Positions 1-9,381 of a stretch of DNA of 64,000 nucleotides are shown here, piece after piece. Under the pieces are notes generated by a model. The model searched no databases, was not told the origin of the DNA, and worked only from the letters and a program-made list of their open reading frames with translations. The first letter of the stretch is position 1. Each line of letters begins with the position of its first letter. Origin of the DNA: JBCCMQ01 sp039026235 (lineage in GTDB: Bacteria > Pseudomonadota > Alphaproteobacteria > Rhodobacterales > Rhodobacteraceae); contig JBCCMQ010000009.1 in assembly GCA_039026235.1 (NCBI GenBank), positions 62,001 to 126,000 of the forward strand, in the 5' to 3' direction. The translations under genes were made by a program, and so were the position numbers.

Positions 1-134
1 TTCTCGACCAGTTCCTTGACCGCAGATGCGGGTCTCTCGACCACTTCACCCGCTGCAATCCGATTGATCGCGGTCTCGTCCAATTGGCGAATTGGCGTTC
101 GGGAATAGGATATTTTGGGGTCACCGTCCGGCAT
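1..134 (-). CDS. mutL: DNA mismatch repair protein MutL, 5' fragment
   Basis: Only the first 44 codons lie in the window; the gene runs off the left edge. The translation contains INRIAAGEVVERPASAVKEL, the ATP-binding motif I region (GHKL ATPase) at the MutL N-terminus, whose conserved Glu helps hydrolyse ATP. MutL couples MutS mismatch recognition to downstream repair. The ATG at 134 is preceded by a G-rich stretch (TTGGGG). The M16 peptidase gene ends 51 bp upstream on the same strand, so mutL may be the last gene of this leftward run. Identification is secure; nothing can be said about the rest of the protein. Confidence 0.93.
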   Translation of the reverse strand, partial: MPDGDPKISYSRTPIRQLDETAINRIAAGEVVERPASAVKELVE

Positions 135-185
135 ACCCCAACACTTAGCATGTAGAGCGACGATTCGACCAGTTGCGAAACGCGG

Positions 186-1499
186 TCAGTTGCTGGCTTC
201 CAGACCTTGCGGATTGCCCACAACCACGAAATGAAGATCTTCGGGCCGCATGATCCTTGCAGCCACGCGCCGTATGTCGTCCACCGTCACTGCACGGATG
301 TTGTCATTGCGGGTATTTACGTAATCTGGGCCCAGCTGACTCTGCTGCATGCTCACCAGGATGCCCGCGATACGTGCGTTTCCATCGAAACGCAGGGGAT
401 AAGATCCGGTCAGATAGGTTTTCATCAGCTCAAGCTCTTCTTCTGACACACCTTCATTCGCCATCCGGGCCCACTCGTCCTGAATGACGGCAACGGCTTC
501 GGAAACGCGATCATTCGACGAAGACACCCCGCCCAAAAACAACGGACCGTGATCGCGGGGCGCAAGGTAGGTGTAGACGCCGTAGGTCAGGCCGCGCTTC
601 ACCCGCACTTCAGACTGCAGACGTGAATCAAACCCGGATCCGCCCAGCAATTCGTTCAAGATGTAGGCCGCAAAGAAGTCAGGGTCGTCACGTTGAATGC
701 CCTCATGACCAAAAACCGCGACCGATTGCGGGGTGTCAAACGGTACGACAGTAATGCCGCCGTCCAGTCCATAGTCCGCGACATCCGGCCAAGGTGCCGC
801 CTGTTCCGGCAGTTCGGCCAACAGCGTGTCGAGAAGTACCGCCAGATCCGCAGCATTTATGTCGCCGACCGCCGCGATGTGCAGCCGGTCACGCGTCATT
901 GTATCCCTGTGCGCCTGCACCAGATCGTCGCGTGTCAAAGCCGAAACCGAATCCTCGGTCCCTTCGCCAGATGATCCATAGGGATGATCCTGGAACGCGA
1001 GCGCGCTGAACTTGCGGCGGGCGATCACGTCGGGATCCTTCAGGTCAGACTTGATGCCAGAGATGACTTGTCCCAGTACCCGATCAATGGCGTCCTGATC
1101 AAAGCGCGGTTCATTCAGGGCAAGGCGCAGAAGGTCTATGGCCTCGTCACGGTTCTCGGAAAGAAACCGCGCAGAAATCGAAATTGAATCGCTGTAGGCA
1201 TCAAAATCGAAGCTTGCCGCCAGTTCCTCGGTCCGTTCGGCGAAACCCCTTGCGTCCATGGCGCCGGCGCCTTCTTCCAAGAGACCGACCATAAGATTGA
1301 CCGAGCCGCGTTTTCCCAGAGCATCCAGACTGGTGCCGCCGCCAAAGCGCATCTCAAGGGCTACGAATGGGATCTCGGGCGCCTCGACGAGCCATGCGGT
1401 CAGGCCGCTGGGTGTGTTTACGACCTCAATGTCGACTTCTGCTTGCGCCGTTTGGGCCAGCGTCAGGAGCGACGTTAAAACTGCTATCAGACGGATCAT
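186..1499 (-). CDS. M16 family peptidase-like protein, non-catalytic partner
   Basis: A 437-residue exported protein with a signal peptide (residues 1-20, ending AQA). It has the M16 fold, but the zinc motif HxxEH is absent: the aligned segment reads NLMVG at residues 68-72. It keeps the C-terminal-domain signature RGLTYGVY (302-309), which holds the substrate-binding Arg and Tyr. M16B enzymes commonly work as heterodimers of one zinc-bearing and one Arg/Tyr-bearing subunit, and this gene overlaps the active partner upstream by 4 bp (ATGA). The start is the ATG in that overlap. It probably acts in the periplasm on peptides; the substrate is unknown. Confidence 0.88.
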   Translation of the reverse strand: MIRLIAVLTSLLTLAQTAQAEVDIEVVNTPSGLTAWLVEAPEIPFVALEMRFGGGTSLDALGKRGSVNLMVGLLEEGAGAMDARGFAERTEELAASFDFDAYSDSISISARFLSENRDEAIDLLRLALNEPRFDQDAIDRVLGQVISGIKSDLKDPDVIARRKFSALAFQDHPYGSSGEGTEDSVSALTRDDLVQAHRDTMTRDRLHIAAVGDINAADLAVLLDTLLAELPEQAAPWPDVADYGLDGGITVVPFDTPQSVAVFGHEGIQRDDPDFFAAYILNELLGGSGFDSRLQSEVRVKRGLTYGVYTYLAPRDHGPLFLGGVSSSNDRVSEAVAVIQDEWARMANEGVSEEELELMKTYLTGSYPLRFDGNARIAGILVSMQQSQLGPDYVNTRNDNIRAVTVDDIRRVAARIMRPEDLHFVVVGNPQGLEASN

Positions 1500-2842
1500 T
1501 GCGTGGCCTCCTCGGGGGAAGTTTCGTCTCTCATCAAGTAGCCGGTCACCGCTTTGTTTCTGTCGAAAACCATGCGGGCCGCTGCCATGACGTCTTCGGT
1601 CGTCACTTCCTGCAATACTTCGGGCCACGATTGGACATCTTCAACGGTCAGACCAGAGGTCAACGCGGCGCCATATCGACGCGCCAGGCGCGACGTGCTG
1701 TCGGTGTCGTAGATCTCGGACGCGCGCAGTTGCATCTTGATGCGTTCGAATTGATCGGGGTCGATACCTTCTTCAAGGAACAAGGCAATCGTTTCATCCA
1801 GATCGTCCTCCGCCTGTTCCAGTGTTCGTCCCTCAACTGGTACGATGACGAAGCCAAAGCTGGTATCATCAAGCGACGTCCCACCGTAGAAGGCGAGCGT
1901 ATAGACGGACCGCTGGCTTTCGAATTCCAGCTTCTGACCCAGGTAAGAGGTTGCGCCAGTACCGCCCAGGACCTCGGCCAGCAGGGTCAGCGCCGCAGCA
2001 TCCTTCTGGGCGCCGCTATCCCGTTCGGGGGCCAGATAGGTTCTGACCACATAAGGTTGTGCGACGCGCGGGTCGCTGAACATGATCCGGCGCTCGGCCA
2101 GATGCGGCGGCTCTGACGGGCGCACGCGGGCAACAAGATCCGGGTTGGCCGCGATCGGACCATAGTGTTCTTCGGCAAGGGCCATGACCTCGGCAGGTTC
2201 AACATCACCCGCCACGATCAGAATGGCGTTATTGGGCGCATAGTACGTGCGGTAGAAGTCCAGCGCGTCCTCCATGGACAGCCGCTCCATTTCGTGGCGC
2301 CAGCCGATGATCGGAATAGCGTAGGGATGGTTCAAATACTGTGCCGCCCGCCGCTGTTCGCCGAAAAGGGCCGCGGGGTTAGTATCCGTCCGTTGATTTC
2401 GTTCCTCAAGAATGACGTCCCGCTCGGTCAGAATGTCATCTTCGGTCAGGCGGATGTTGCGCATTCTGTCCGCTTCCATCTGCATCATCAGGCCCAGCCT
2501 GTCGGCGGCAACGCGCTGGAAATAGGCTGTGTAGTCCCAGGACGTGAATGCATTGTCCGTTCCGCCATTGGCCGAGACCACACGCGAAAATTCACCTGAT
2601 TCCAGGGTGTCGGTTGCTTTGAAAAGCAGGTGTTCCAGAAAATGAGCGATGCCGGATTTACCCGGCGGCTCATCCGCGGCGCCCGTCCTGTACCACAACA
2701 TGTGGACTGCCACGGGCGCGCGGTGGTCTTCGATCACGACGATTTCGAGGCCGTTTTCAAGCTGACCGGTGGTCACCTTGGCGGCATGTGCGCCAGCGGC
2801 CAAGGCGCTGACGAGAAGTGCGGTTAAGCTGAATAGGCGCAA
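1496..2842 (-). CDS. M16 family zinc metallopeptidase (catalytic subunit)
   Basis: A 448-residue periplasmic peptidase. The inverted zinc motif HFLEH is at residues 67-71 and the distal Glu lies in the EE pair at 146-147. There is no in-frame ATG before the conserved domain. I choose TTG at 2842 because AAGAGG lies 9 nt upstream and translation from it gives a clean signal peptide (residues 1-20, ending AHA). A TTG at 2872 is the alternative but lacks a ribosome-binding site. The next gene begins in a 4-bp ATGA overlap and encodes the zinc-less partner, so a heterodimer is likely. Confidence 0.88.
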   Translation of the reverse strand: MRLFSLTALLVSALAAGAHAAKVTTGQLENGLEIVVIEDHRAPVAVHMLWYRTGAADEPPGKSGIAHFLEHLLFKATDTLESGEFSRVVSANGGTDNAFTSWDYTAYFQRVAADRLGLMMQMEADRMRNIRLTEDDILTERDVILEERNQRTDTNPAALFGEQRRAAQYLNHPYAIPIIGWRHEMERLSMEDALDFYRTYYAPNNAILIVAGDVEPAEVMALAEEHYGPIAANPDLVARVRPSEPPHLAERRIMFSDPRVAQPYVVRTYLAPERDSGAQKDAAALTLLAEVLGGTGATSYLGQKLEFESQRSVYTLAFYGGTSLDDTSFGFVIVPVEGRTLEQAEDDLDETIALFLEEGIDPDQFERIKMQLRASEIYDTDSTSRLARRYGAALTSGLTVEDVQSWPEVLQEVTTEDVMAAARMVFDRNKAVTGYLMRDETSPEEATQ

Positions 2843-2928
2843 GACATCGGGCCTCTTGTTGAATGCGTTCAAGCACAGATACGTTTTGCAAACCGGCCTT
2901 CAAGGCGCCTTGCAAGCTCGTGATCGAC

Positions 2929-3456
2929 CTAGGGCAACTGTGGCGGCGGCGCCGGCGTCTGAACGCCGGCCTGCTGAAGGCGCCGCAGTTCTGCATGCTG
3001 ATTAAGCGACTGAACGCTGTATGCGTCGTAGTAAACGTTTAGGTTGAACCAGCGTTCCAGCAGACGGCCACGGTTCGCCCGGCGAAACGCGAGATCTTCG
3101 GCCGCTAGTTCACCACGGATATCCGGGTTTAGGCCAAAGCGCGTGACATGGGCCACCAATGCCGGTTCAGACCGAAGCGTGCCGTCCGGTTCAACCAGCC
3201 CGGCATTGCCGCCAAGCGCCGCCACCACATCGGCTTGCGGATTGGCGTCGGCCCGGTTTCGCCCCGCAGGTGTCGGCCGAGGCAGGGCGGCAAGATCTTC
3301 CGGGATTACAAGTGGGTTGCGGGGCACGATCGAGAACTCATCCGGTCCCGCACTCGTGTTGTTCACCGAAATATTCATCAATTCCGGATCACTTCTGCCG
3401 CACGCTGCGATCAGGACAATACCGACCAAGAGAGAGTTTCTGAGAGCATGCCGCAT
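2929..3456 (-). CDS. DUF3035 lipoprotein (BamF-like)
   Basis: A 175-residue lipoprotein. The signal peptide ends in the lipobox LIAAC, with Cys19 as the lipidated residue. The mature part carries the segment FSIVPRNPLVIPEDLAALPR, typical of DUF3035 proteins, which have been described in alphaproteobacteria as the BamF subunit of the outer-membrane beta-barrel assembly machine. It sits between lspA, whose product matures lipoproteins, and the M16 pair, an arrangement I recall as common in Rhodobacteraceae. The Bam role is inferred from the family, not shown here. Confidence 0.8.
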   Translation of the reverse strand: MRHALRNSLLVGIVLIAACGRSDPELMNISVNNTSAGPDEFSIVPRNPLVIPEDLAALPRPTPAGRNRADANPQADVVAALGGNAGLVEPDGTLRSEPALVAHVTRFGLNPDIRGELAAEDLAFRRANRGRLLERWFNLNVYYDAYSVQSLNQHAELRRLQQAGVQTPAPPPQLP

Positions 3457-3488
3457 CGCGTCTTCCCTATCCTAACTTGGGCTCGGCG

Positions 3489-3965
3489 TCACGCTTCTGT
3501 TTTCGATCCGCCGTCCAGCAGGAAAAGGCCGATCGCACCGATGAATATCGAGATGTCGGCGACGTTGAAGGCAAACGGGTTGTCGATTCCGCAACAGGAC
3601 ATGTTCAAAAAGTCGGCCACCGCGCCGTAGACGATCCGGTCAACCACGTTTCCCAATGCGCCGCCGATCAGGAAACCGGCCGATATCTGCGCCCATGGGC
3701 CGCCGCCTTCCCGGCGCACCCAGTAGACGACGAACACACTGATCGCCAGAGCAACGGCGATAAGGATCCATCGCGTGCTGTCGCTGTCCCCGCTGAACAG
3801 TCCAAAGTTAATACCCCGGTTCCAGGCCATGCGCAGGTTAAGCAGCGGCGGCAGAACATCGATCGCCAGTCGGCTTTTGAGGTCGAGCGCGTGCACCACC
3901 CAGATCTTGGTTGCCTGATCGATCACTAAAACCAGGCACGCAGTCCAAAGCATCCTGGACATCAT
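3489..3965 (-). CDS. lspA: Lipoprotein signal peptidase (signal peptidase II)
   Basis: A 158-residue inner-membrane aspartic peptidase that removes signal peptides from prolipoproteins after diacylglyceryl transfer. Visible landmarks are IDQATKIWVV near the N-terminus, MAWNRGINFGLF, GGALGNVVDR with its catalytic-site Asp, and the C-terminal FNVADI, which carries the second Asp. About four transmembrane segments are evident. The first ATG overlaps the purH stop by one base (TGATG); a second ATG follows immediately at 3962. It is co-directional with the downstream lipoprotein gene. Confidence 0.96.
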   Translation of the reverse strand: MMSRMLWTACLVLVIDQATKIWVVHALDLKSRLAIDVLPPLLNLRMAWNRGINFGLFSGDSDSTRWILIAVALAISVFVVYWVRREGGGPWAQISAGFLIGGALGNVVDRIVYGAVADFLNMSCCGIDNPFAFNVADISIFIGAIGLFLLDGGSKTEA

Positions 3966-5554
3966 CAGTGCCTGAAGTGGCGCATGCCGGTGAAAACCAT
4001 GGCAAGGCCAGCGTCATTGGCGGCCGCGATGACCTCTTCATCGCGGACGGACCCGCCCGGTTGAATAAGCGCAGTGGCGCCCGCCTCTGCGGCGGTCAGC
4101 ACACCATCCGGAAACGGAAAGAATGCATCGGACGCAACCACCGAGCCGATGGTGGGTGCCTCATCAAGCCCCAGCACGCCCGCCATGTCACGCGCTTTGC
4201 GCGCCGCAATGCGTGTACTGTCGACGCGGCTCATCTGTCCGGCGCCGACCCCAACCGTGGCACCATCTCTGGCATAGACGATGGCGTTCGATTTCACATG
4301 TTTTGCCACGGTCCAGGCAAAGCGCAAATCGGCCATTTCCCGTTCGCTTGGCTGACGGTCGGTCACAATGCGCAAATCTACCGCCGCGAGCGTTCCGTCG
4401 TCACCATCTTGAAAGAGCAGTCCGCCAGCGACTTGCTTGAAAGCCAGACCCGATGCCTGGGAACCTTCGCCCTCGCCGGTCAACAACAAGCGAAGGTTCG
4501 GCCGCTTTGCAAAGACCGCCTTTGCCGCCTCGTCCGCGTCCGGCGCCACAACGACTTCGGTCAAAATCTCGCAGATCGCCGATGCTGTCTCGGCATCCAG
4601 CGGCCGGTTCAGCGCGATGATCCCACCGAAGGCCGATGTCCTGTCGCAATCAAATGCACGCTCATAGGCCGCCTTTAGCGTTGGAGCCAAGGCGGCACCG
4701 CAGGGGTTCGCATGTTTGATGATCACACAGGCGGGGCCGCCGTCGGCCGGAAACTCACGGACCAGTGCATAGGCTGCATCTGTATCGTTGATATTGTTAT
4801 AGCTCAGCTCTTTTCCCTGAAGCTGTTTCGCGTTCGCGATCCCGCCACGCGGGATTTCTTCGGTGTAAAAGGATGCGGATTGATGCGGGTTTTCGCCGTA
4901 GCGCAAAGTCTGCCGCAGCCTGCCAGCCACGGTTCGGTAGCGCGGTGAGAAGACGCCGGCGGTTTCGGCCAGCCAATTCGAGATTGCTGAATCATAGGCT
5001 GCCGTCCTGCCATAGGCAGTCAGCGCCAGTTTTTGCCGAAACGCAAAGGATGTGGCGCCCTCATTCCGAGACAACTCGGTCAGCAAGTCGGCATAGTCGA
5101 CGGGGTCCGTCACCACCGCCACATGCGCATGGTTCTTGGCCGCCGCCCGGATCATCGCGGGCCCGCCGATGTCAATGTTCTCTATTGCATCGCCGTAGGT
5201 TGGATCCGCCGCAACGGTCGCTTCAAACGGGTAGAGGTTCACAACCAGAATATCGATCGGGTTGATTCCATGGGCTTCCATCGCTGCGCTGTGCGACGCG
5301 TCGTTGCGAAGCGCCAAAAGCCCACCATGGATCGCGGGATGCAGCGTCTTGACCCGCCCATCCATCATCTCGGGAAAACCCGTTACTTCAGCGACCTCGG
5401 TAACCTTGAACCCCGCCTCGCGCAGCGTTGCGGCCGACCCGCCCGTCGAAATCAACTCGATGCCGGCGCCGTTAAGCTCGCGCGCAAGTTCCACAAGCCC
5501 GGTTTTGTCAGATACCGAGATCAGCGCGCGCCGCGCTTGCTGCAAGTCTTCCAT
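3965..5554 (-). CDS. purH: Bifunctional AICAR formyltransferase / IMP cyclohydrolase
   Basis: A 529-residue enzyme of the last two steps of IMP synthesis, at the normal length for PurH. The N-terminal MGS-like cyclohydrolase domain (about 1-195) contains SDKTGL at 15-20 and GRVKTLHPAIHGG at 66-78. The C-terminal transformylase domain carries the catalytic KHANPCG at 280-286. The ATG at 5554 was chosen because translation then starts MEDLQQARRALISVSDKTGL as in the family, with AGGGA and AGGA just upstream. The stop overlaps lspA by one base, and the heparinase-like gene ends 14 bp upstream. Confidence 0.97.
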   Translation of the reverse strand: MEDLQQARRALISVSDKTGLVELARELNGAGIELISTGGSAATLREAGFKVTEVAEVTGFPEMMDGRVKTLHPAIHGGLLALRNDASHSAAMEAHGINPIDILVVNLYPFEATVAADPTYGDAIENIDIGGPAMIRAAAKNHAHVAVVTDPVDYADLLTELSRNEGATSFAFRQKLALTAYGRTAAYDSAISNWLAETAGVFSPRYRTVAGRLRQTLRYGENPHQSASFYTEEIPRGGIANAKQLQGKELSYNNINDTDAAYALVREFPADGGPACVIIKHANPCGAALAPTLKAAYERAFDCDRTSAFGGIIALNRPLDAETASAICEILTEVVVAPDADEAAKAVFAKRPNLRLLLTGEGEGSQASGLAFKQVAGGLLFQDGDDGTLAAVDLRIVTDRQPSEREMADLRFAWTVAKHVKSNAIVYARDGATVGVGAGQMSRVDSTRIAARKARDMAGVLGLDEAPTIGSVVASDAFFPFPDGVLTAAEAGATALIQPGGSVRDEEVIAAANDAGLAMVFTGMRHFRH

Positions 5555-5568
5555 TCCTGTCCCTTTTT

Positions 5569-7320
5569 CTAGCCGCCCACCACGGCCAGATCTTCCCGCT
5601 CTAAGTCGCGGATCGCCTGAGGCGTATCCTGCGCCTTGGCAAGCGTCCACCCGATGCGGGTCGCATAATCGATTGCTGCGCCGGATAAAACGATCTGTTT
5701 GCTTGCCCGGGGCTCTAGGCGTCCCTTTTCGAGGAAAACGCCAGGCTCGATCGAAAGCTGCGCCTGTCCGCGAAAGCGGAATACCCAGATCTCACCACTT
5801 TTAAGGCCCAGCGAAATTGCCGAGCCGCCAAGATCCACTTCGGCATCGACTTCGGGATGTAGATGAAAGCGCAGGGTGAATGGAATGCCGACCCCTTCGG
5901 CGCGTTCTTTGGCTTTCATCAAGGCAGGTTTATGTCTTTCCTGAAGTGCTGCAAATGTGTCGTCGCCGATCAGGGTGCGTCCATTCGTGGACAGACTCAG
6001 TTGGCGCACGTGGGTCAGACCGTGGCTTTTCACGTACCCGTTGTGGCTCGCCATAAAGGTTGTCGTGTCGGGTGTTGCGCCGCGGTGTAGACGCACTTCT
6101 GTCGGTCCGTCCGACAGTACGTCCAGATCCCGTCCGCCCGCGCGTCCGAGACTGGACATGCGCGACGAAGAAACACCGTCGATGCACAGCGTCGAATGCG
6201 ACGGCGTCGCGCGGCCTGCGCGATGCCACTTGGGCCCGAAAACAAGGCCTGAACCGCAGTTCACAATCAAGGGCCGACGCCCCGATGTTAGCTCGAAGGC
6301 CAGTGTCGATGCGTGTCCGGTGGTCGCCGCATCGCCCGAGGGCGGAGGCGCAGCATCGACGATGACCGTGGTGCGTGCACTGGCGATGCGCGCATAACCC
6401 ATGGCCAGGCCTTCACTGGCGCTGCCCCGGATGCCCGATGTGGCAAGCGCCTGATCCAGCCGACCGTCCAGCCCGCGCCCACCGCCATGAAATCGGGCCA
6501 GGCCGCCGTCACCGTGCCGCAGCGCCCGCAGCGTCGGTGCGATGCGTTCGATCGCCGCGATATGGGCGTCATGGACGACAAGGCCTGCCTCGGACAAGGC
6601 AGAGGCGGTCCAGGTGAGCAGTGTGAAGACTTCCAGAAGTTCTTGCGGATTGCGCGACGCAATGCCGCCTTCGGCACCGACAAGGGTCTTGCAGTCCTCG
6701 GCCAGCGCGCTGGTGGCAGTGGCGAGGTGTTTGTCCTGATTGGTCAGCGCAAGGCCCGAATAGACGACGCCGGTCAAGGCCTCCAGCCGGGGCAGGCCGC
6801 GTGGGGCCGCGTGCCAGCGGCGCCCAAGAAACGTCGCCTGCTGGGCAAGCGACCGAAAATAGGACGGTGCAAGGGTCGAACCGTCGCCCGAAAGCATCAT
6901 AAGGCCGTGGTTGATCCAGCGCGTTATGCGCCGGCCGACGATATGTGGGGTCCAGCCGTGGCCACGGCCATCCCCGTATCGTTGAATCCAGTCCTCGGTC
7001 CATTTCTGCGCCGCCTTGCGCGCTGGCCCGTCCCCAATGGCCGCGAGGTCATCGAGCCACACAAATCCGTGGATATCTTCCAGAAAAGCCGCATCGGGTG
7101 CTTTCAAGGCCCAGGGGGTAGCATCGGGGGCATTGGCGAAATGGCCTCCAAACAGGAATTGGCCGGCGACCAGTTGCTTGCCACGCGCGAAACTTCCGAT
7201 GGTCCGCGGCTCGGGTGCCGAGACGAACTCTGTGCTTATTTTGGCGCGGCCAGCGCGACGCGCGTGACGCGCGTTCTTCCAGCGTTCTCGACGCTCGGCC
7301 CACGTAACCCTTTCTGACAC
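5569..7320 (-). CDS. Heparinase II/III family protein
   Basis: A 583-residue protein with the two-part layout of the heparinase II/III superfamily: an alpha-helical toroid in the first ~300 residues (including LRALRHGDGGLARFHGGG) and a beta-sandwich C-terminal half. No signal peptide is evident, and the N-terminus is Arg-rich. Members are polysaccharide lyases or lyase-like proteins; the substrate cannot be read from sequence. The start is GTG at 7320, preceded by GAGGCAGGG. It lies 14 bp upstream of purH and downstream of rsmB on the same strand, an order I recall as conserved in Rhodobacteraceae. Confidence 0.82.
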   Translation of the reverse strand: MSERVTWAERRERWKNARHARRAGRAKISTEFVSAPEPRTIGSFARGKQLVAGQFLFGGHFANAPDATPWALKAPDAAFLEDIHGFVWLDDLAAIGDGPARKAAQKWTEDWIQRYGDGRGHGWTPHIVGRRITRWINHGLMMLSGDGSTLAPSYFRSLAQQATFLGRRWHAAPRGLPRLEALTGVVYSGLALTNQDKHLATATSALAEDCKTLVGAEGGIASRNPQELLEVFTLLTWTASALSEAGLVVHDAHIAAIERIAPTLRALRHGDGGLARFHGGGRGLDGRLDQALATSGIRGSASEGLAMGYARIASARTTVIVDAAPPPSGDAATTGHASTLAFELTSGRRPLIVNCGSGLVFGPKWHRAGRATPSHSTLCIDGVSSSRMSSLGRAGGRDLDVLSDGPTEVRLHRGATPDTTTFMASHNGYVKSHGLTHVRQLSLSTNGRTLIGDDTFAALQERHKPALMKAKERAEGVGIPFTLRFHLHPEVDAEVDLGGSAISLGLKSGEIWVFRFRGQAQLSIEPGVFLEKGRLEPRASKQIVLSGAAIDYATRIGWTLAKAQDTPQAIRDLEREDLAVVGG

Positions 7321-7417
7321 GCCCTGCCTCTTGGTTTGCCAGGAAACCCTTCCCGCTCCAAACTCGGACTCGTTTTCGGCACCTTAGCGACCGTTCTACG
7401 ATTCTGCCAAGCGCCGC

Positions 7418-8704
7418 CTAGGTTTGTCGGCGCTCAAGAAGACAGATAAAGAAACCGTCCATGCCGCCCATGGGCTGCCAATAGTCCGGGCGAAGCCGAA
7501 GACCATGGGGTCCCCACCAGTCACTGTTTGTGCCGGTAGTGCCTTCTGGTGTCAGCACACGAAAATCTGGGTGGCGTTCAAGGGCGGCTTGGATCTGGTC
7601 TTCACCCTCAGCCGGCAACAGCGAACATGTTGAAAATAAAAGCTGACCGCCAGGTTTCACCAAGTGGCTCGCGCGGTCGATCAGATCGCTTTGAAGCGTG
7701 GTCAGCTGCCGCAGGGCGTCGGCACTCTGGACATAGGGAAGGTCGGGATGTCTTCGGATCGTGCCGGTGGCGGTGCAGGGCGCATCCAAAAGGACTGCAT
7801 CGAAAAGCTCATTGGGCTGCCACTCCAGTGCGTCGGCCGTGACGACGTGCGCGCGGAGCCTTGTACGCGCTAGATTCTCGTCCAGTCGTTTGAGCCGCTG
7901 TGCCGAGATATCAACGGCAGTGACTGCGGCCCCGGTTGCGGCAAGCTGAAGCGTTTTGCCGCCCGGCGCGGCGCAGAGGTCCAGAACGTTTTGGCCTGGT
8001 CCCGCCTGGATGAGGCGGGCGGCGACGGCGGCGGCAGCGTCCTGAACCCACCAGTCACCTTGCTCAAATCCCGGCAGGGCCGAAATCTGGACACCAGCCG
8101 ACAGACGCACCGAACCGGTCGGCAGAACCTGTCCGTTCACCTGTTGTGCAAGCTTTTGCGCGTCCCCATCGCGCGGCGTCAGATCCACCGGCGGGCGGCG
8201 CGTGTGGCTTCGTTCGATCGCCGCAACGATCGGACGCCCGTAGGCGGCATCAAGACGTCCGCGAAGCCAGTTCGGCAGCCGCGAAGGGGGAAGATCGGGC
8301 CACCTCTCTGCGACATCGGCGACCGCTTTGCGAAGCACAGCGTTGGTAAGTCCCGAAAAGCGCGCCGTCTGCCGGGATTTCCGAACCAGCGTCACCGATG
8401 CATCGACCGCCCCGTGCTCGGGCGCACCGGCCACGGCACATTCCACCACCGCCATGCGAAGGATATTCATTACGCGCAACGGAGGCTTTCGGTTCAGCAG
8501 GGGTTTCAAATGGGCATCGGCGGCGCCCAGGCCCCGCAGAGTGTCGGCAGCAAGGCGTTGCGCCCGCGCCCGGCCCGGACCATCCAGGCGCCTTAATGGT
8601 CCCGATTTATCCTCAAGAAGTGCACCGAACTGTCTGCCGTCCTCAAGGACGCCCGACAAGAGATCCAGAGCCGCCGCGCGGGCGGCGAGGGATTTTTCAG
8701 CCAT
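7418..8704 (-). CDS. rsmB: 16S rRNA (cytosine(967)-C(5))-methyltransferase RsmB
   Basis: A 428-residue RNA methyltransferase. The N-terminal NusB-like RNA-binding domain spans about residues 1-135. The Rossmann domain has the SAM-binding motif DLCAAPGGKT near residue 245, motif IV DAPCTATG with its conserved Cys, and motif VI STCSLLPAEGED with the catalytic Cys. It methylates C967 of 16S rRNA. The start ATG at 8704 is divergent from the small sdhAF4-like gene across a 76-bp intergenic region. Confidence 0.94.
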   Translation of the reverse strand: MAEKSLAARAAALDLLSGVLEDGRQFGALLEDKSGPLRRLDGPGRARAQRLAADTLRGLGAADAHLKPLLNRKPPLRVMNILRMAVVECAVAGAPEHGAVDASVTLVRKSRQTARFSGLTNAVLRKAVADVAERWPDLPPSRLPNWLRGRLDAAYGRPIVAAIERSHTRRPPVDLTPRDGDAQKLAQQVNGQVLPTGSVRLSAGVQISALPGFEQGDWWVQDAAAAVAARLIQAGPGQNVLDLCAAPGGKTLQLAATGAAVTAVDISAQRLKRLDENLARTRLRAHVVTADALEWQPNELFDAVLLDAPCTATGTIRRHPDLPYVQSADALRQLTTLQSDLIDRASHLVKPGGQLLFSTCSLLPAEGEDQIQAALERHPDFRVLTPEGTTGTNSDWWGPHGLRLRPDYWQPMGGMDGFFICLLERRQT

Positions 8705-8780
8705 ATTTGCATGACCGCCATCATTGTTTCGCGCCGCCTGCCGCGTATATCATGGCATGACGGATCACAAGGAATGCCCC

Positions 8781-8957
8781 ATGGCCGACGATAAGCCAGA
8801 CCTGCCGCCAGCGGCGCAGCGCGCACTTCAAGAGGTTGAGGAACGCCGCAAGAAGGAAAAGCAGGCTGCTCTTCCGAAAGAGCTTGGCGGCCGGGATGGA
8901 CCTGAACCAGTCAGGTACGGCGATTGGGAAAAGAACGGGATAGCGGTGGATTTCTAG
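8781..8957 (+). CDS. DUF1674 protein, succinate dehydrogenase assembly factor 4 family
   Basis: A 58-residue protein ending in RYGDWEKNGIAVDF, the hallmark of DUF1674. Its mitochondrial homologue SDHAF4 protects and delivers the flavinylated SdhA subunit during complex II assembly. The N-terminal half is charged and probably helical or disordered (EVEERRKKEKQ). ATG 8781 has AAGGA 7 nt upstream. An earlier in-frame ATG at 8757 has no good ribosome-binding site. No sdh genes are in the window, so the role rests on family membership. Confidence 0.85.
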   Translation: MADDKPDLPPAAQRALQEVEERRKKEKQAALPKELGGRDGPEPVRYGDWEKNGIAVDF

Positions 8958-8965
8958 GCGGACGC

Positions 8966-9325
8966 CTATTCCAGCTCAAGATCCGCAAATGGACCGGAAC
9001 CCAAGTCTGAAGTAAAGCGCAGCGTGTCTCCGCTGATCTTCACTTCCTGGCAATTGTCACCAAGATTGCGCTCTCCCCAGAAAAGGCTTCGGCAAAAGTA
9101 TCCCTGGCGCCATGCCCAAGCGCCTTTAACGGCGCGACCGAATCCACGGCCCTGGATCTGGCCATCGGGTGTAACGACCAGCTTGATACCGAAACGGGTC
9201 AGCAGCTTGCCACTCGTCAAATCGACAAAGCTATCGCGGTCGCTCACCTTGGTGAAGGCCTCGGAATCCGAGGGCGCTGCGGCAACAGCAAAGCTCAGCG
9301 CTATGACGGCGATCCAGAAACGCAT
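8966..9325 (-). CDS. Small exported protein of unknown function
   Basis: A 119-residue protein with a signal peptide (MRFWIAVIALSFAVAAAPS). The mature part is a compact domain with two Cys (in GYFCRSLFWG and GDNCQEV) that could form a disulfide. The motif WRQGYFCRSLFWGERNLG is distinctive, but I cannot name the family. The ATG at 9325 begins the signal peptide; the reading frame upstream of it does not look like protein. It follows dapB on the same strand by 56 bp and may be co-transcribed. No function should be borrowed from dapB. Confidence 0.7.
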   Translation of the reverse strand: MRFWIAVIALSFAVAAAPSDSEAFTKVSDRDSFVDLTSGKLLTRFGIKLVVTPDGQIQGRGFGRAVKGAWAWRQGYFCRSLFWGERNLGDNCQEVKISGDTLRFTSDLGSGPFADLELE

Positions 9326-9381
9326 TTCAAAGTTCCACTCTATCCCTGTTGTGTAGCCTACGAAGGCAAACGCGAAGCGGA

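Noticed and set aside
6313..7317. 334-codon plus-strand frame
   Set aside because: Antisense to the heparinase-like gene, which has consistent family motifs and tight operon spacing to purH.
8966..9325. Annotating the small exported protein as a dihydrodipicolinate reductase because dapB is adjacent
   Set aside because: It has no nucleotide-binding motif and a clear signal peptide; the reductase is the neighbouring gene.
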